A DNA stretch of 64,000 nt from Monosporascus cannonballus (taxonomy: Eukaryota; Ascomycota; Sordariomycetes; Xylariales), in NCBI GenBank assembly GCA_004154925.1, contig QJNS01000082.1, positions 186,001 through 250,000 of the forward strand, read 5' to 3'. Positions within the stretch are counted from its first letter, which is position 1. Every line of letters begins with the position of its first letter. Shown here piece after piece: positions 12,601 through 22,700 of this stretch. The translations under genes and the position numbers were made by a program. Below the pieces are notes generated by a model. The model did no database searches. It was not told the DNA's origin and was given only the letters and a program-made list of their open reading frames with translations.

Positions 12601-15063
12601 GGAGCATCGTCCCTCGCGAGTTGGCAGGACTATATCATTCGCATTCTCGATGCAACAGTGAATGGTACATCCCCCGAGATCGAATTCATCGTCCAAGACG
12701 GCTATATAACCACCGGACGGCTAAAGCAACGAAAGGCACTGCACAGGCACATCAAATCCCTCATGTCCCCGGCAATTAGACGAGAACCCTGGCTCCCGGG
12801 ACCCGCGTTGGTCGCTCATGTAGCGACGCCTGACCACGAAGGGTTCCATTTCGTGGAGGATCTCCGGTATCACCGAAACGAACTCACTCCGTACTTCGTA
12901 GAGATCGAAGCGAAGTCGTGGGCTCTCAACTTCCACGACAGCCTGACTGTCCGAAGGAGACTCCAACAGGATGACCTCGGGTTTGAATGCGCGGGACTTG
13001 TCACGAGGGTTGGGTCCGGCTGCCTGAACTTCAAACCAGGAGACCGCGTAGTAATGGTAGAGCCCGGGTGCATACGCACATATCCACGAGCCCATCAAAA
13101 CCTAGTGCTCAGGCTGTCTGATGAATCATCATTTGAAGAGGCGGTGATGACTCCGTTCCCTACGTTGACTGCTTACTATTCTTTGGTCAGGCTGGCTCAA
13201 CTTCAAGTAGGCGAAAAAGTTTTAGTACACTCAGCCGCGGAGAGCACAGGCCAGATGGCTTTGTGGATAGCGAAGATGGTTGGGGCTGTGATTTTCGCCA
13301 CCGTTAAGTCTAAAGCTGAAAGAGACTTGCTCGTGAAAAGGTTCGGCGTGCCCGCAGATCACATATTATCTAGCCAGGGTACGTCTTTTGTCAAGGGCAT
13401 CCGTCGTATCACGGGCGGCTGTGGTGTGGACGTCATTCTGAACTCCTCCGGCGAGACCTTCAGCGCATCATGGGAATGCCTAGCTCCATTCGGTCGATTT
13501 ATCTACATTGGAACATCCGGGATTGGTCAGGACACTTCCACACCGCTTAACATGAACACGAGTTTCTTCGTTGTTGACATGTATCACGTCGCTCGGACGA
13601 ACCGAAGGCTTACACAGAGCCTGTTCAAAGAGATCACCGATCTCTTGTCGCAAGGGCACATCCAAAAGCCATTTCCCCAACATGTATATCCGGCGTCTGA
13701 TTTTGAGGAGGCCACCAGTTATATACAGAGCGGACACGAGATAGACCGCGTCGTCATATCTGTCGATCACGCTCACACAGTGCCGGTAAGTCACTTATAA
13801 ACCACCTGGACAAGGCAGATAACTGACAAGCAATTCCAGAAGTCGCTCAGTAACTACAGTGCGTGGAAGCTCGATCCGAAGGCTTCGTATGTCGTTGCTG
13901 GAGGGTTAGGTGGCATCGGTCGCTCCGTAGCGCGATGGATGGCAATAAAGGGGGCAAGACATCTCATCCTCCTATCAAGATCAGGGGCCCCGTCCTCAGT
14001 GGCCGCGTCCGAAACCATATCCGAGATGGAAACCCAGGGCGTTAACATTGCCACACCTCGGTGTGATGTCTCCTCGGCGACCATGCTTTCAAAGGTGCTC
14101 CACGAGTGTCGGAAAACTATGCCTCCGATCAAAGGCTGCGTCAACTCCATCATGGTTCTCCAGGTTTGTCACTCGCACCCACAGTCGTCTTGCTGTATAC
14201 TCTTGATTACTCACGAAAACTAGGATTCTATTTTCGATAACATGAGCCATTGCCAGTGGAAGACTACGCTCAAGTCAAAAGTCGACGCGTCTTGGAATCT
14301 ACACCGGCAGCTCCCTGAGGCTATGGATTTTTTCATCCTTCTATCCTCCCTTAGCGGCATCTATGGAAACTCTGGCCAGAGCAACTACGCCGCCGGGAGC
14401 ACCTATCAAGATGCTCTAGCACGGCATAGGATCAGCCGGGGTCAGAAGGCTATCTCTTTCGACCTAGGGCTAATGCGGACGATCGGCCGCATAGCCGAGA
14501 TAGGCCAGGTCCGACGCGTCCAGGAGTCATTCGAGGACATGCAGGTGATTGAGGAGGACGAATTTATCGCGCTGCTGGATCTGCACTGCGACCCCTCGCG
14601 ACAGCCGTCGCCTGACGCCCAGGTGCTGGTCGGCGCTCGGACGGCGGCCGACTTCATCTTGAGCGGCCAGGAGCCCGTCCGGCGGTTGACACGACCCCTG
14701 TTCTCCGGTTTCCTGCGGCCCATCACCGGAGGGGCCGATAAGACCCTACCAATGACGGACCAGGTCAAGGATACAGCCACGCTGTTCCGACGGGCGGCGT
14801 CAGTGAACGACAAGATCCGGATCGTGGTAGAGGCATTGAGGGCTAAGCTGGCTCGTGCGCTAGGAGTGACGCCCAAGCACATCGACCCGTCCAGGCCCAT
14901 GATCGACTACGGCGTGGATTCCCTCGTAGCCGCCGAGCTTAGGAGTTGGTCCCGCAACAACTTTGGTTCGAATTTGACCGTTTTCGACATCATGGGTGGA
15001 AAGAGCATTGCGACGATAGGGGGAATCATCGTGGAGAATTGTAACAATCGGAAAGAACCGTAG
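6601..15063 (+). CDS. Highly reducing type I polyketide synthase, 12 exons, 2583 aa
   Basis: Exons: 6601-6774, 6823-6967, 7030-7298, 7392-7734, 7835-7925, 7986-8142, 8191-8935, 8994-9141, 9204-10203, 10270-13785, 13840-14163, 14224-15063; all introns are GT..AG, 48-100 nt, and the total is exactly 2584 codons. Domains: ketosynthase (DTACSGS Cys175, EAHGTGT His310, SNIGH His350); acyltransferase (FTGQGAQ about 598, GHSSGE Ser684, GPHAAL); dehydratase (WLGDHVV His1023, Asp1216 in [10 protein letters not shown]); C-methyltransferase (LEVGAGTGG about 1479-1487); enoylreductase (about 1880-2170); ketoreductase (GGLGGIG from 2217, Tyr2359 in NYAAG); acyl carrier protein (GVDSL, Ser2537). The enzyme would build a reduced, possibly C-methylated polyketide from acetyl/malonyl-CoA in the cytosol. 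Oddities: the ER loop reads SAAESTGQ where AAAGGTGQ-like is usual, DH has N for G in HxxxGxxxxP, and KR has YAAGS for YAAGN. There is no thioesterase or reductase release domain. The start [15 protein letters not shown] is the canonical KS opening. The product cannot be predicted. Confidence 0.93.
7221..7241 (+). other. PKS ketosynthase active-site cysteine motif
   Basis: The codons here read VDTACSG, with the nucleophilic Cys175. Together with His310 (codon 7731-7733) and His350 (codon 8011-8013) the full Cys-His-His set of a condensing ketosynthase is present, so chain extension should be possible. Confidence 0.9.
13228..13254 (+). other. PKS enoylreductase nucleotide-binding loop, altered
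   Basis: The codons encode HSAAESTGQ (residues 2011-2019). Active HR-PKS enoylreductases usually carry HAAAGG(V/T)GQ or close variants here; the first glycines bind the NADPH pyrophosphate. Only the last glycine remains. The C-terminal end of the domain, [11 protein letters not shown] (about residues 2161-2171), also departs from the usual GKHxGKIVI. NADPH use by this domain is therefore doubtful; this is inference from motif comparison. Confidence 0.6.
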
Positions 15064-15074
15064 ATGCCTCGTTT

Positions 15075-15286
15075 TAGGGCTTGCAATGGGTACCCATTGG
15101 GTACCCATTGCAAACCCACAACGTAAATTAAGACGTCATAAAGCTTAACACTTCCTGTAAACCAAGATATAATTACTTTAAAAAAAGCTGCGTATTGTTC
15201 ATAGGCCTTTCTTACTTATTTCTGATTTAAAATATCATCCATGGGTACTGGTGGGTAGCGTGGGTGGGTGGTTAGGGCAAACCCTA
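15075..15286. repeat. Possible small inverted-repeat (MITE-like) element after the PKS
   Basis: The interval opens with TAGGGCTTGC and closes with GCAAACCCTA, a 10-bp terminal inverted repeat with one mismatch. It begins 11 bp after the PKS stop codon. The left side holds a 33-bp palindrome related to the subterminal repeats of the TIR element at 19635-28052, whose ends also begin TAGGG. No 8-bp target duplication is present (CCTCGTTT left, ACTATCAT right), so the call is weak; it could equally be a degenerate terminal fragment. The right end also contains GGTTAGGGCAAACCCTAAC, an inverted pair of TTAGGG-like units. Confidence 0.3.
15081..15113. repeat. Perfect 33-bp palindrome with GGGTACCC core
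   Basis: TTGCAATGGGTACCCA (15081-15096) and its exact reverse complement (15098-15113) flank a single central base. It lies 17 bp past the PKS stop codon, so it is probably transcribed into the PKS 3' untranslated region, where it would form a strong hairpin. The same GGGTACCC-type words recur near 19680-19810 and 27965-28040 at the ends of a transposable element, suggesting a mobile origin. Confidence 0.7.
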
Positions 15287-15457
15287 ACTATCATTAATAT
15301 ATAAACCGCCTGCTGGCTAGGTGACTGCTCACTATGACTCCTACCAACTCCACATCATTACCTCCGGATCTCGACGTTTACTCAATCTCCTCAATATTTT
15401 GCTGGCAAGTCTGGCAGTCCTTACTTGACGCTAGGTCAGAGCGAAACGTCTCTCGCA

Positions 15458-15772
15458 ATGCAGCCTGTGCTTGCTCTTTCCCTGATGATGGCCTGTTCTA
15501 GCTTGGTATATGCCGCTTGCCTAATCGTCAGGGCGATCAAGGTCACTTTATACGGAAACCTAGACAATGATCCGAAGAACTCCGATGACACCGCTTATGA
15601 TTGCTTAGGCCGTGGCTACCACGCAGGCGGTACTGGGACATACAGTGACCCTGTGACATTTGCAAGCACAGACGGCGAGTCCTCCCAGTGTCAGAAAATT
15701 TACTCTCCCTACTTGATGAAGTACCTGGTAGGGCAAGACACCTGCGCCGTTTGCAGTCAGTCTCCTCAATAG
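15458..15772 (+). CDS. Small cysteine-containing secreted-protein-like ORF, possibly truncated
   Basis: The frame encodes 104 residues from ATG 15458; an in-frame ATG at 15425 would add 11. The N-terminus MQPVLALSLMMACSSLVYA looks like a secretion signal with cleavage after an A-x-A-like site. The rest contains YDCLGRGYHAGGTGTYSDPV and IYSPYLMKYL with paired cysteines near the end (TCAVC). From memory, similar small secreted proteins with a VTxYGxxDNxP start and a GGTGTYxDPVTF block are widespread in ascomycetes but longer, so this copy may lack its C-terminal half; the frame stops shortly after CAVC and the next 100 bases carry stops in all frames. An unrecognised intron is the alternative. 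It lies downstream of the PKS in the same direction. Function unknown; an extracellular or host-interaction role is only a guess. Confidence 0.5.
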   Translation: MQPVLALSLMMACSSLVYAACLIVRAIKVTLYGNLDNDPKNSDDTAYDCLGRGYHAGGTGTYSDPVTFASTDGESSQCQKIYSPYLMKYLVGQDTCAVCSQSPQ

Positions 15773-16329
15773 CGCAGATATTGCATTCGCTGATAAGGAG
15801 TTTGAAGCTGGCAGAAGGCCCACCGTACCTGGACAGGAGTTGCAAAATCTGTAGAGGTTCAATTAAAGTTTAGATTAAGCGGGTTTCACCGCCTTTAGCA
15901 GCTAATGTCGGCTTATCAGTCAATTTCTGCCTGGCGTTACAGCTGGCAGGTGGGGCATACTTTTAGGAGTCTTGACCTGGACCCCTTTCTTGCACTTAAC
16001 CTCGTTCGCGCCATAAAGAAAGACCCTTTCCACTTGAAAATTAATAAATCTATATATACCACCCTCGAACCAAACTACCGATCTGAGGGTTATTGCCAAA
16101 CATATTATATACTTCATGCAACCGGATCATCAGTCCATATCCATCAAGTCCTCATTCCCCTTTTCAACCAGCGTGTTCCCCGACCCAAAAATAGATACCC
16201 TTCTATCGAGTCGCCCGGAAGTCCGAGGTATTTATCATATCCGCATCATTTCCTTGATTCTTAGCCGTGACTTGGAACCGATAAAGCTCTCCGTCGTATG
16301 TAAGCCACCTGCCTTGCTGAACAATGCGA
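15773..16329. other. Intergenic, no gene recognised
   Basis: Balanced to slightly AT-rich sequence between the small secreted-protein ORF and the Est1-like relic. Frames of up to 119 codons exist (15905-16264, plus) but their composition is not protein-like and I recognise no family. No repeat or RNA gene was seen. Confidence 0.4.
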
Positions 16330-18201
16330 CACCCAAGCCATAAAATCCGCTTTTTCCGCTTTTTGGTTATCGATTTCGTCTCGAAATATTTCTTCTCGTC
16401 TTCAAACTTGTCGTTAGAAAACTAGTCGTTCGGGAAATATTTTTTAACCCAAAGCAAGCCCTTTATTGCGAAATCTTCGGGCAAAGGCTTTCGCGTTATT
16501 TCCTTGGCTTGCCTAGGGAACTTTTCGCCGTGAATTCGGTTATATTTTCGGTACGACTGTAACAATAAATTAAGTAACGCACATAATGGTTCTTACGGAA
16601 AATTATTAGTAATAAGTATAATGGCGTTAAGGAAATTTGTTAGGTAAAAAACAAAGACCAAAGTTATATGTACGAATGCTAGGATATTAACGTTTTTAAT
16701 CCGGCAGAAAACTACCATATATATCTGTTGCGCGACACGGGCTGCCGCTGCAAGTAACTTGTCAGGCTTTGCCTCCGCGGAGGCGTCGGTAATGTCCAAA
16801 ATTATCTCGGTTGTCTTGTCCGGATTCCCGTCCGGATTCGGGGAATTGATCGTATTCTGGATCCTATTATCCTCTTTTCCGTATAACAACAGGGCGCAAC
16901 AGATCGAGATAGAAATATAATATTTGGAACATTATTAACTTATGAAAATATAAAATTAGGCATAGGCAGATTTTACCCAGCTTCTATCTATCTTTTGGCC
17001 GTACGGTAAATATGCCCGTTTAATCCAAAGACGAACTTCTCCATAGTAGAATCGAACTGGTCCGCCGAACGACCGCTAAAGAGGATACCATGGGTTTTCA
17101 CAAATGCCGCATCCATGGGGATCAAACTCCGGGCAATAAGCTCCTTAAGGAGGTGTTAATGAAGTTACAAAAAAATTATGTAGCCCTAACGTACCTTAAG
17201 AATGGGATCAAATAAGGTTATGATAGATTCCTGAGCCTAATCAAAGGGCGTGAGAACGCAAAGGGATTTAGTATAGAGGAATAGTTGCAAAAAAGTATTC
17301 GGTCTGGCCAAAATGGCCAAGTGATGGTAAAGACGCCCAGTCGTCGGTGCGTTGTCGGACGCTTTCGAATATTAATAACGTAATACTGAAGCCCATTACA
17401 CCTTATCCCGTATATCGTGATCCTCCATGGCCATCCTGTTCTCATAAGTTAGCTATTAATACCTAATATAATAACATAAACATACCTATATCTCGCGATG
17501 TCCCCCATGCATTTCCCTTACGTATCTGCGAATATAGGTACAATTTCATATAATAATGCCATCATAAAATAGGAAAGGTATATAAAGGTAAGCATATGCT
17601 CCTTGGAATAAGGGAGCCGGTAACGTAATAATTCGAAGTAAGCGTGGATGCCGTGGCACCACATACGGCCCGGTATTGCATATTTTAAGGCCAGGCCCCG
17701 TAAGGCCGGACTGGCCGAAAGATGTTAGGATGCAAGGAAAAAGTCGTGGTGTTCATGTAAAAGGGTCATATGTAAGGCCGTTAATGCCTGCCACTGCTCG
17801 TTATTTAGTTTCGACCCGTCTAGCAATTAAGCCTCATCAACTTCCATCCATTTGGATTCTACCATGACCAGGCCGGCATAGATGCCTTTTACTTCTGTCA
17901 CAAGCTGGTCTACACTTATGGGGCGCGTTTGGGGCTGCCGGATTAGCTTGATCTCGCCGTCACCATTGGCGTTGTCAGATTCAGCCGGTGTTATCTGGGG
18001 TCTGAAGTCTCTGTCTCCTGAAAGTCCGTATTGCGGCTGGCAGGCCCCGGACTTCAGGCGACAACGCCTTACCGCAGGTAGCATCCGATCAAAACCCTCT
18101 TGCCGGGCCGCGGGTAGCTTTAGCCTCTTATTCGGAGCTGGTCGATCATCCCCAGAATGAGATATATCGCTTTGGATGGCCTCGGCCACTACCGAAGGCA
18201 C
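16330..18201 (-). pseudogene. Degenerate Est1-like (TPR and DNA/RNA-binding) gene
   Basis: Read right to left on the minus strand, protein-like segments appear in the order of the fungal Est1-like family but in shifting frames with stops. They are a polar leader with RPAPNKRLKLP (near 18140), LVTEVKGIYAGLVMVESKW (17840-17900), LLHEHHDFFLAS (about 17750), MWCHGIHAYFELLRYRLP (17600-17660), MLTFIYLSYFMMALLYE (17550-17600), TTGRLYHHLAILARPN (17290-17340), DAAFVKTHGILFSG (17060-17115), FVHITLVFVFYLTNFLNAI (16610-16670), RIHGEKFPRQAKEI (16490-16540), LPEDFAIKGLLWVKKYFP (16435-16490) and RKKRILWLGCRI (16320-16370). Intact relatives carry an Est1-type helical-repeat region followed by a DNA/RNA-binding domain. 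At least two conserved tryptophan codons are now stops, as expected from C-to-T/G-to-A decay. Frameshifts make it non-functional. The family call rests on remembered similarity. Confidence 0.6.
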
Positions 18202-19534
18202 CGCTCCAGGGGCGCCGGGCTGCTGTAATCTGCGTTGAGGTTAGCTAAGTTAACAGGTAGCGCAGATCAGAAGACAAAACTAACTCTCTAGATGACGATT
18301 CCCAAGTGCCAAACCTAATCCGCCGGATAAGGGAACTGGTTGCTGCTAAACCTTGGTAGAACCGCCGTAGATGTGCCTTTACAAGGCTTCTGTGTCTAAG
18401 AATCCCATGCCGCAACCGCCTATTGGGCAAGTAACGGTGCGTATGATTAAGTTGTCCTGTGGCATCCTGGTTTACGTTGCTCTCAGGCAATACTATGGGA
18501 TGGCTGGTTGGTGTAAAGACAACTATGTGACGGTATTGGGTTGAATTGTTCCGGAAATCGATCTCAGGAAAGAATTAGGTCAATACTTCATTTCCAAATC
18601 AGGAGAAGGTGCACCAACGAGCGAATAGGTCTTGCCTTGAAAAGTCGAGAATGAAAGGCACAGAAATCTTACGCCAAGGGGTTTTGACTTCTTAATAAAG
18701 TGATCGATGGGTCGCGGTCGTAAGAGGTGCAGCTCTGTAAGGCGGACCGAGGCAGCCACTACCGCCTGCATGGCGTGTGATTTGCTACCATACATGGCCG
18801 GGGGCGCCAACAAGGCCTACGTACCTCCTTAGAAATAGTGCTTGGATTCAGGGGGGCAGTAGAGAAAAAAAAAAGTTGGCAACAGAATAGTGTAATGTAT
18901 GCGATCCAGCTGCGTTAATACCGCCGAGCAGATGTATGGAGGCCCTGCTTTCGGTGAGCAGGAACCGCCCTACCAATGTCCCTTTTTGCACCTCTCCCGG
19001 AGGCTTCCGCCTAGGACCCCTCCATGGAGAAGCGTTTAGATCAGGCACCAGCAGCAGCAGTCTACGAAGAAATACGCACATATCAGGCATAAGGGCTTAA
19101 GTTGAAGCAGCTCGGCGGATGTACACGCTGTGGCATGCAGCAAGGAATTTTAACGTCTTCAAAACTAAAATGAACCGCTTCCCCGTGAACGGCAAGAAAT
19201 CCATACTCTGCACCCCTTGCGCTGTTGTACGCATCCCCGCGATGTCACCGCTCGTACAGCAAATCTCTAAGCCTTAACCTTAACCGTCACTTGTACGAGC
19301 GTCCACTTTTCGCCTTCGTCTTCGTCTTCACTCTCCACACTCTCTGGGGTTCCCGACTGGTAAGGGTAATTCTCGGTAGTGGATCTTGCATGAGAAACAG
19401 GCGCGCTCTGCGGCGCCGGCGGCAGCCGTCCAAGGCTCTGCGGCGGTGGTGTTGGTGGCGGCAGCAGCCGGCTCTGCAGCAGTAATGGCGGCGACGGTCC
19501 GGGAATAAGGCTACAAGCAGAGGTCGAAGCAATG

Positions 19535-19571
19535 CAATCCACGCCACGAAGCACCCCCGTGGAGTGGATTG
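19535..19571. repeat. Imperfect hairpin, 14-bp arms
   Basis: CAATCCACGCCACG (19535-19548) pairs with CGTGGAGTGGATTG (19558-19571) with one mismatch around a 9-base loop. It lies about 60 bp outside the left end of the TIR element. It may be a subterminal structure of the older repeat into which that element inserted. Confidence 0.5.
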
Positions 19572-19626
19572 ACGTCCATCCACCACCATACTAAAATATA
19601 TATATGGATGGAACTGGCGATTTTCC

Positions 19627-19634
19627 CATATGGA
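19627..19634. repeat. Target-site duplication CATATGGA, left copy
   Basis: This octamer is repeated exactly at 28053-28060 and directly abuts the TAGGGTGAG terminal repeat. Removing the element and one octamer would restore a continuous pre-insertion site. Confidence 0.8.
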
Positions 19635-19696
19635 TAGGGTGAGGGAGGAACCACCCACCGAAAATTACCCACGGCCCACGGGTACCCGCGGGTAAT

Positions 19697-19731
19697 GCCA
19701 AGGACCCATGGGTGACCCATGGGTCCTTGGC
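19697..19731. repeat. Perfect 35-bp palindrome in left subterminal region
   Basis: GCCAAGGACCCATGGGT and its exact reverse complement flank one central base (19714). Around it (19680-19810) are further copies of GGGTACC and GGGTCCTTGGC in both orientations, matched by a similar cluster at 27965-28040 near the other end. Subterminal repeats of this type are usual transposase-binding sites in hAT-like elements; that role is inferred. Confidence 0.75.
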
Positions 19732-22700
19732 GCAAGTCAAAATTACCCGCGGGTACCTAATGGGTCCTTGGCACTACTCGCGAGTACCTAATGGGTAATA
19801 CCAAGGACCTATTAAGTACCTACGACTACCTATTAACAAAATACGTAAATTCTAAACCTATTAAAAAAAATAAGAAAATAATTTAAAACAATTTTTATGT
19901 TATAAAATTAATATATATTATTTTTAAGCGAAATAAATAAATATCGTAAAATAATTCTTTTTAAAAAAAATTAAAATAATTTAAAATAGTTATTATATAT
20001 AGTAAATTAAGTCCAGTATTACTATTTACTTTTATAAGCTTAACTTAACGGGAAAGAAAAAGGGAAAATTATTTACATCGTAATTAATAAGCTAATGCTA
20101 TAACGGTATTTAATTTAAACTGTTTTTAATTTTTTTTTGCGGAAAATCTTTACCTATATAAAACCTAGGGTTCGCACTGCCGAATACAGCAGAAATAGCT
20201 TTGATATAAATGCAGTTAATAACGTTAAACCTTTTTTAAAAGCTTTATTTAATAAGTTTTTTAAAACGTTTTTTGCGCCTTAAATTAATACGTTAATTTC
20301 AAGATCCGATTAATTCATATTATTTTTATATATTTAAAATTATTTCTGCTTAAATTCTTTAATATAATTAAACCTGTATCCCATAATTTCCCATAATATG
20401 CCTATAATAAAAAAGGGGTTCGAATATTAGGGGCGAATTTTAAAAATAAGGCTACGGGAATTCGTATCGAAATAACGTATAAAATGTTCTCTTTTAGCCT
20501 TATTACGCCAAGTTATATAGCCGGTAACCTTTAGTAATAAAATACCGTATAATCTTAGATAAACCGGATATCCGTTTATATATATTTTAAAATATAATTA
20601 AATTATTTTAAAATTAATTTAAAATAATTATTTAATATATTTATTTATAACGTTAAGTTTTAACATAATAAAACGAATAAATTTTTTTCTCTAGTTTCGA
20701 ATTTACCTAAATCGAAAACCGCGGTAACCTTTTATAAAGTCCATTTTTTTATAATATTAAATAAGGGTATTTTTTTAGATAAAAATATCGTAAAATTTAA
20801 ATGGGCTAAATAATATAATAAAGGGCCTTTTTTATAAGTAAATAATATTTTAAGTAATTATCGAAAATTATACCTCAGGCCGAAATATTTTTATAAGCAA
20901 AAAATTATAATTTTTAAAAACATTCGAAAATTATTTTTGTATTAATATAACTTAAAATATAAATTATTTACGATATTATATTATTTTAAATATTTAATAT
21001 TAAATAATTTAAACTTATATTAAAAAATGAAAAAAATAAAATAATCAAAAAATAATTAGGATTTATGGAACGAAATATAAAAATAACGTCCTTAATATTT
21101 TTAACCTTAATATTAACGTTAAAATCGTTTCGATTTATAAAGGCGTTATTTGCTGAAAATAATTAAAATATACGATAAAACTATATTAAAAAATTCACAA
21201 TCTTATTAATAATAAATTCGGCAATTTTAATACAATACGTAAATAAAAATTCGTTATTATTTTTTGTACGAATATTTGGTAAAATATTTTTGCTTTAAAT
21301 TAGTAATAAACGTTACAAAGATTAATAAAATAATGAAAAAATAATAAAGGCAAAAATTATATATCGGATCGTTATATAAAGTTTTTTAATATAAAATATA
21401 TTAAGATTTTCCGGTAATTAAAATATTAAATCGTTTAGATAATTAATAATAAATTTATAACGAATATTATTAATAATATTATCGTTATAATAAAATATTT
21501 CGGTTATTTTATTATTAATATTAACATATACTTTATTATTATTATTTGGTATTATAAATTTATTTTTTGTTTTAATTTATTTCGTTATAATTTAATTAAA
21601 ATATTTTTCTTTTATTTAAGTATTAATAATTAATAAAATATTAAAATAATAATAAAATAATACTTATTAATAAGTAGTACTTTTTTACTTAATAACTATA
21701 TTTTACGCCGTTTGTTTTTCGAAAATTATATGTAAATTTAAACGTTTTTAATTATTTAATTTGCATTTAATTTATTACTTTAAGTTATAACGAACTTTTT
21801 CGATATTATTTTATTCTGCCGAAATATTAATTTTTTACGTCCAAACCTTTTTGGTATACGGATTTTAAAATAATAATTTATCGGATTTCCGACGTTTAAA
21901 TAAAAGGGGTATCGTAAAACTAGAAGCCAAAAATGCTAAATACGATTATTTTAAGATTATTTTAAAAGTTAAATAACAGTAATTAAATATAACGTAATAT
22001 AATAAAGGAAGGTAATAAAATTTAATTAAGCTAGAAATAAAAAAAGTTAAATAATAAAATAAAAATAACAAAATAAATTTTTTTAATAAATACAGAATTT
22101 TAACTAAATAAAACTTTATATAAAATATATAAAACTTAAAAACTTATCGATAAGAAATATTGTACTTATAAAATTTAAAGTAAAATTTGCTTAATTAAAT
22201 AATACTAATTATTTTTTAAAACCTTTTTTAAATAAATATTTAAAATAAATAATAAAAGATTAATTAAAATAATCTATAAAATACATATTATTTCTTTAAT
22301 TTCCTTAAAACCTTAATAGCCGATCTTAAAATAATTATATTCCAATAAAAACAAATTTTTCGAATAATATAAATATCGTTTACTTAAAACATTACTTACT
22401 AATTATAAATAACGCAAAAATTACTGCTTTAAAAAATCAGAAAATTTTTTATAATTTCTTATAATATTTCCAAAGCAAACACTTTTATCCGCATAAATTA
22501 AAATAATACATTTACGAATAATTCGCGAATAATATATTAAAATGATACTTTTCTAAAAATTAAGCAGGTATTTTTTTAGTATTTCCGAATCTTACGGAAT
22601 ATATTTACTAAGAAATATTAATAATAAAATAATTATAAAATAATCCGGGTTATATACTTATTACTAAGCTTCCGTTTATAACGCTAAACTTTATGTATAA

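Larger units (their letters stand above)
18202..19634. other. Intergenic between Est1-like relic and TIR element
   Basis: Balanced DNA without a gene I can support. The longest frames are on the minus strand: 18245-18490 (81 codons, perhaps a former upstream exon of the Est1-like gene), 18848-19090, and 19267-19554 (95 codons, proline-rich then acidic with ESVESEDEDEGEKWT), the last protein-like in composition but without a recognised domain. It ends at the 8-bp target duplication of the TIR element (19627-19634). Confidence 0.35.

Noticed and set aside
10288..13794. Many minus-strand ORFs inside the PKS exons
   Set aside because: They are antisense shadows of strongly supported PKS coding sequence.
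15075..15286. A confirmed MITE with 8-bp target duplication
   Set aside because: The flanking octamers CCTCGTTT and ACTATCAT do not match, so only a tentative repeat is reported.
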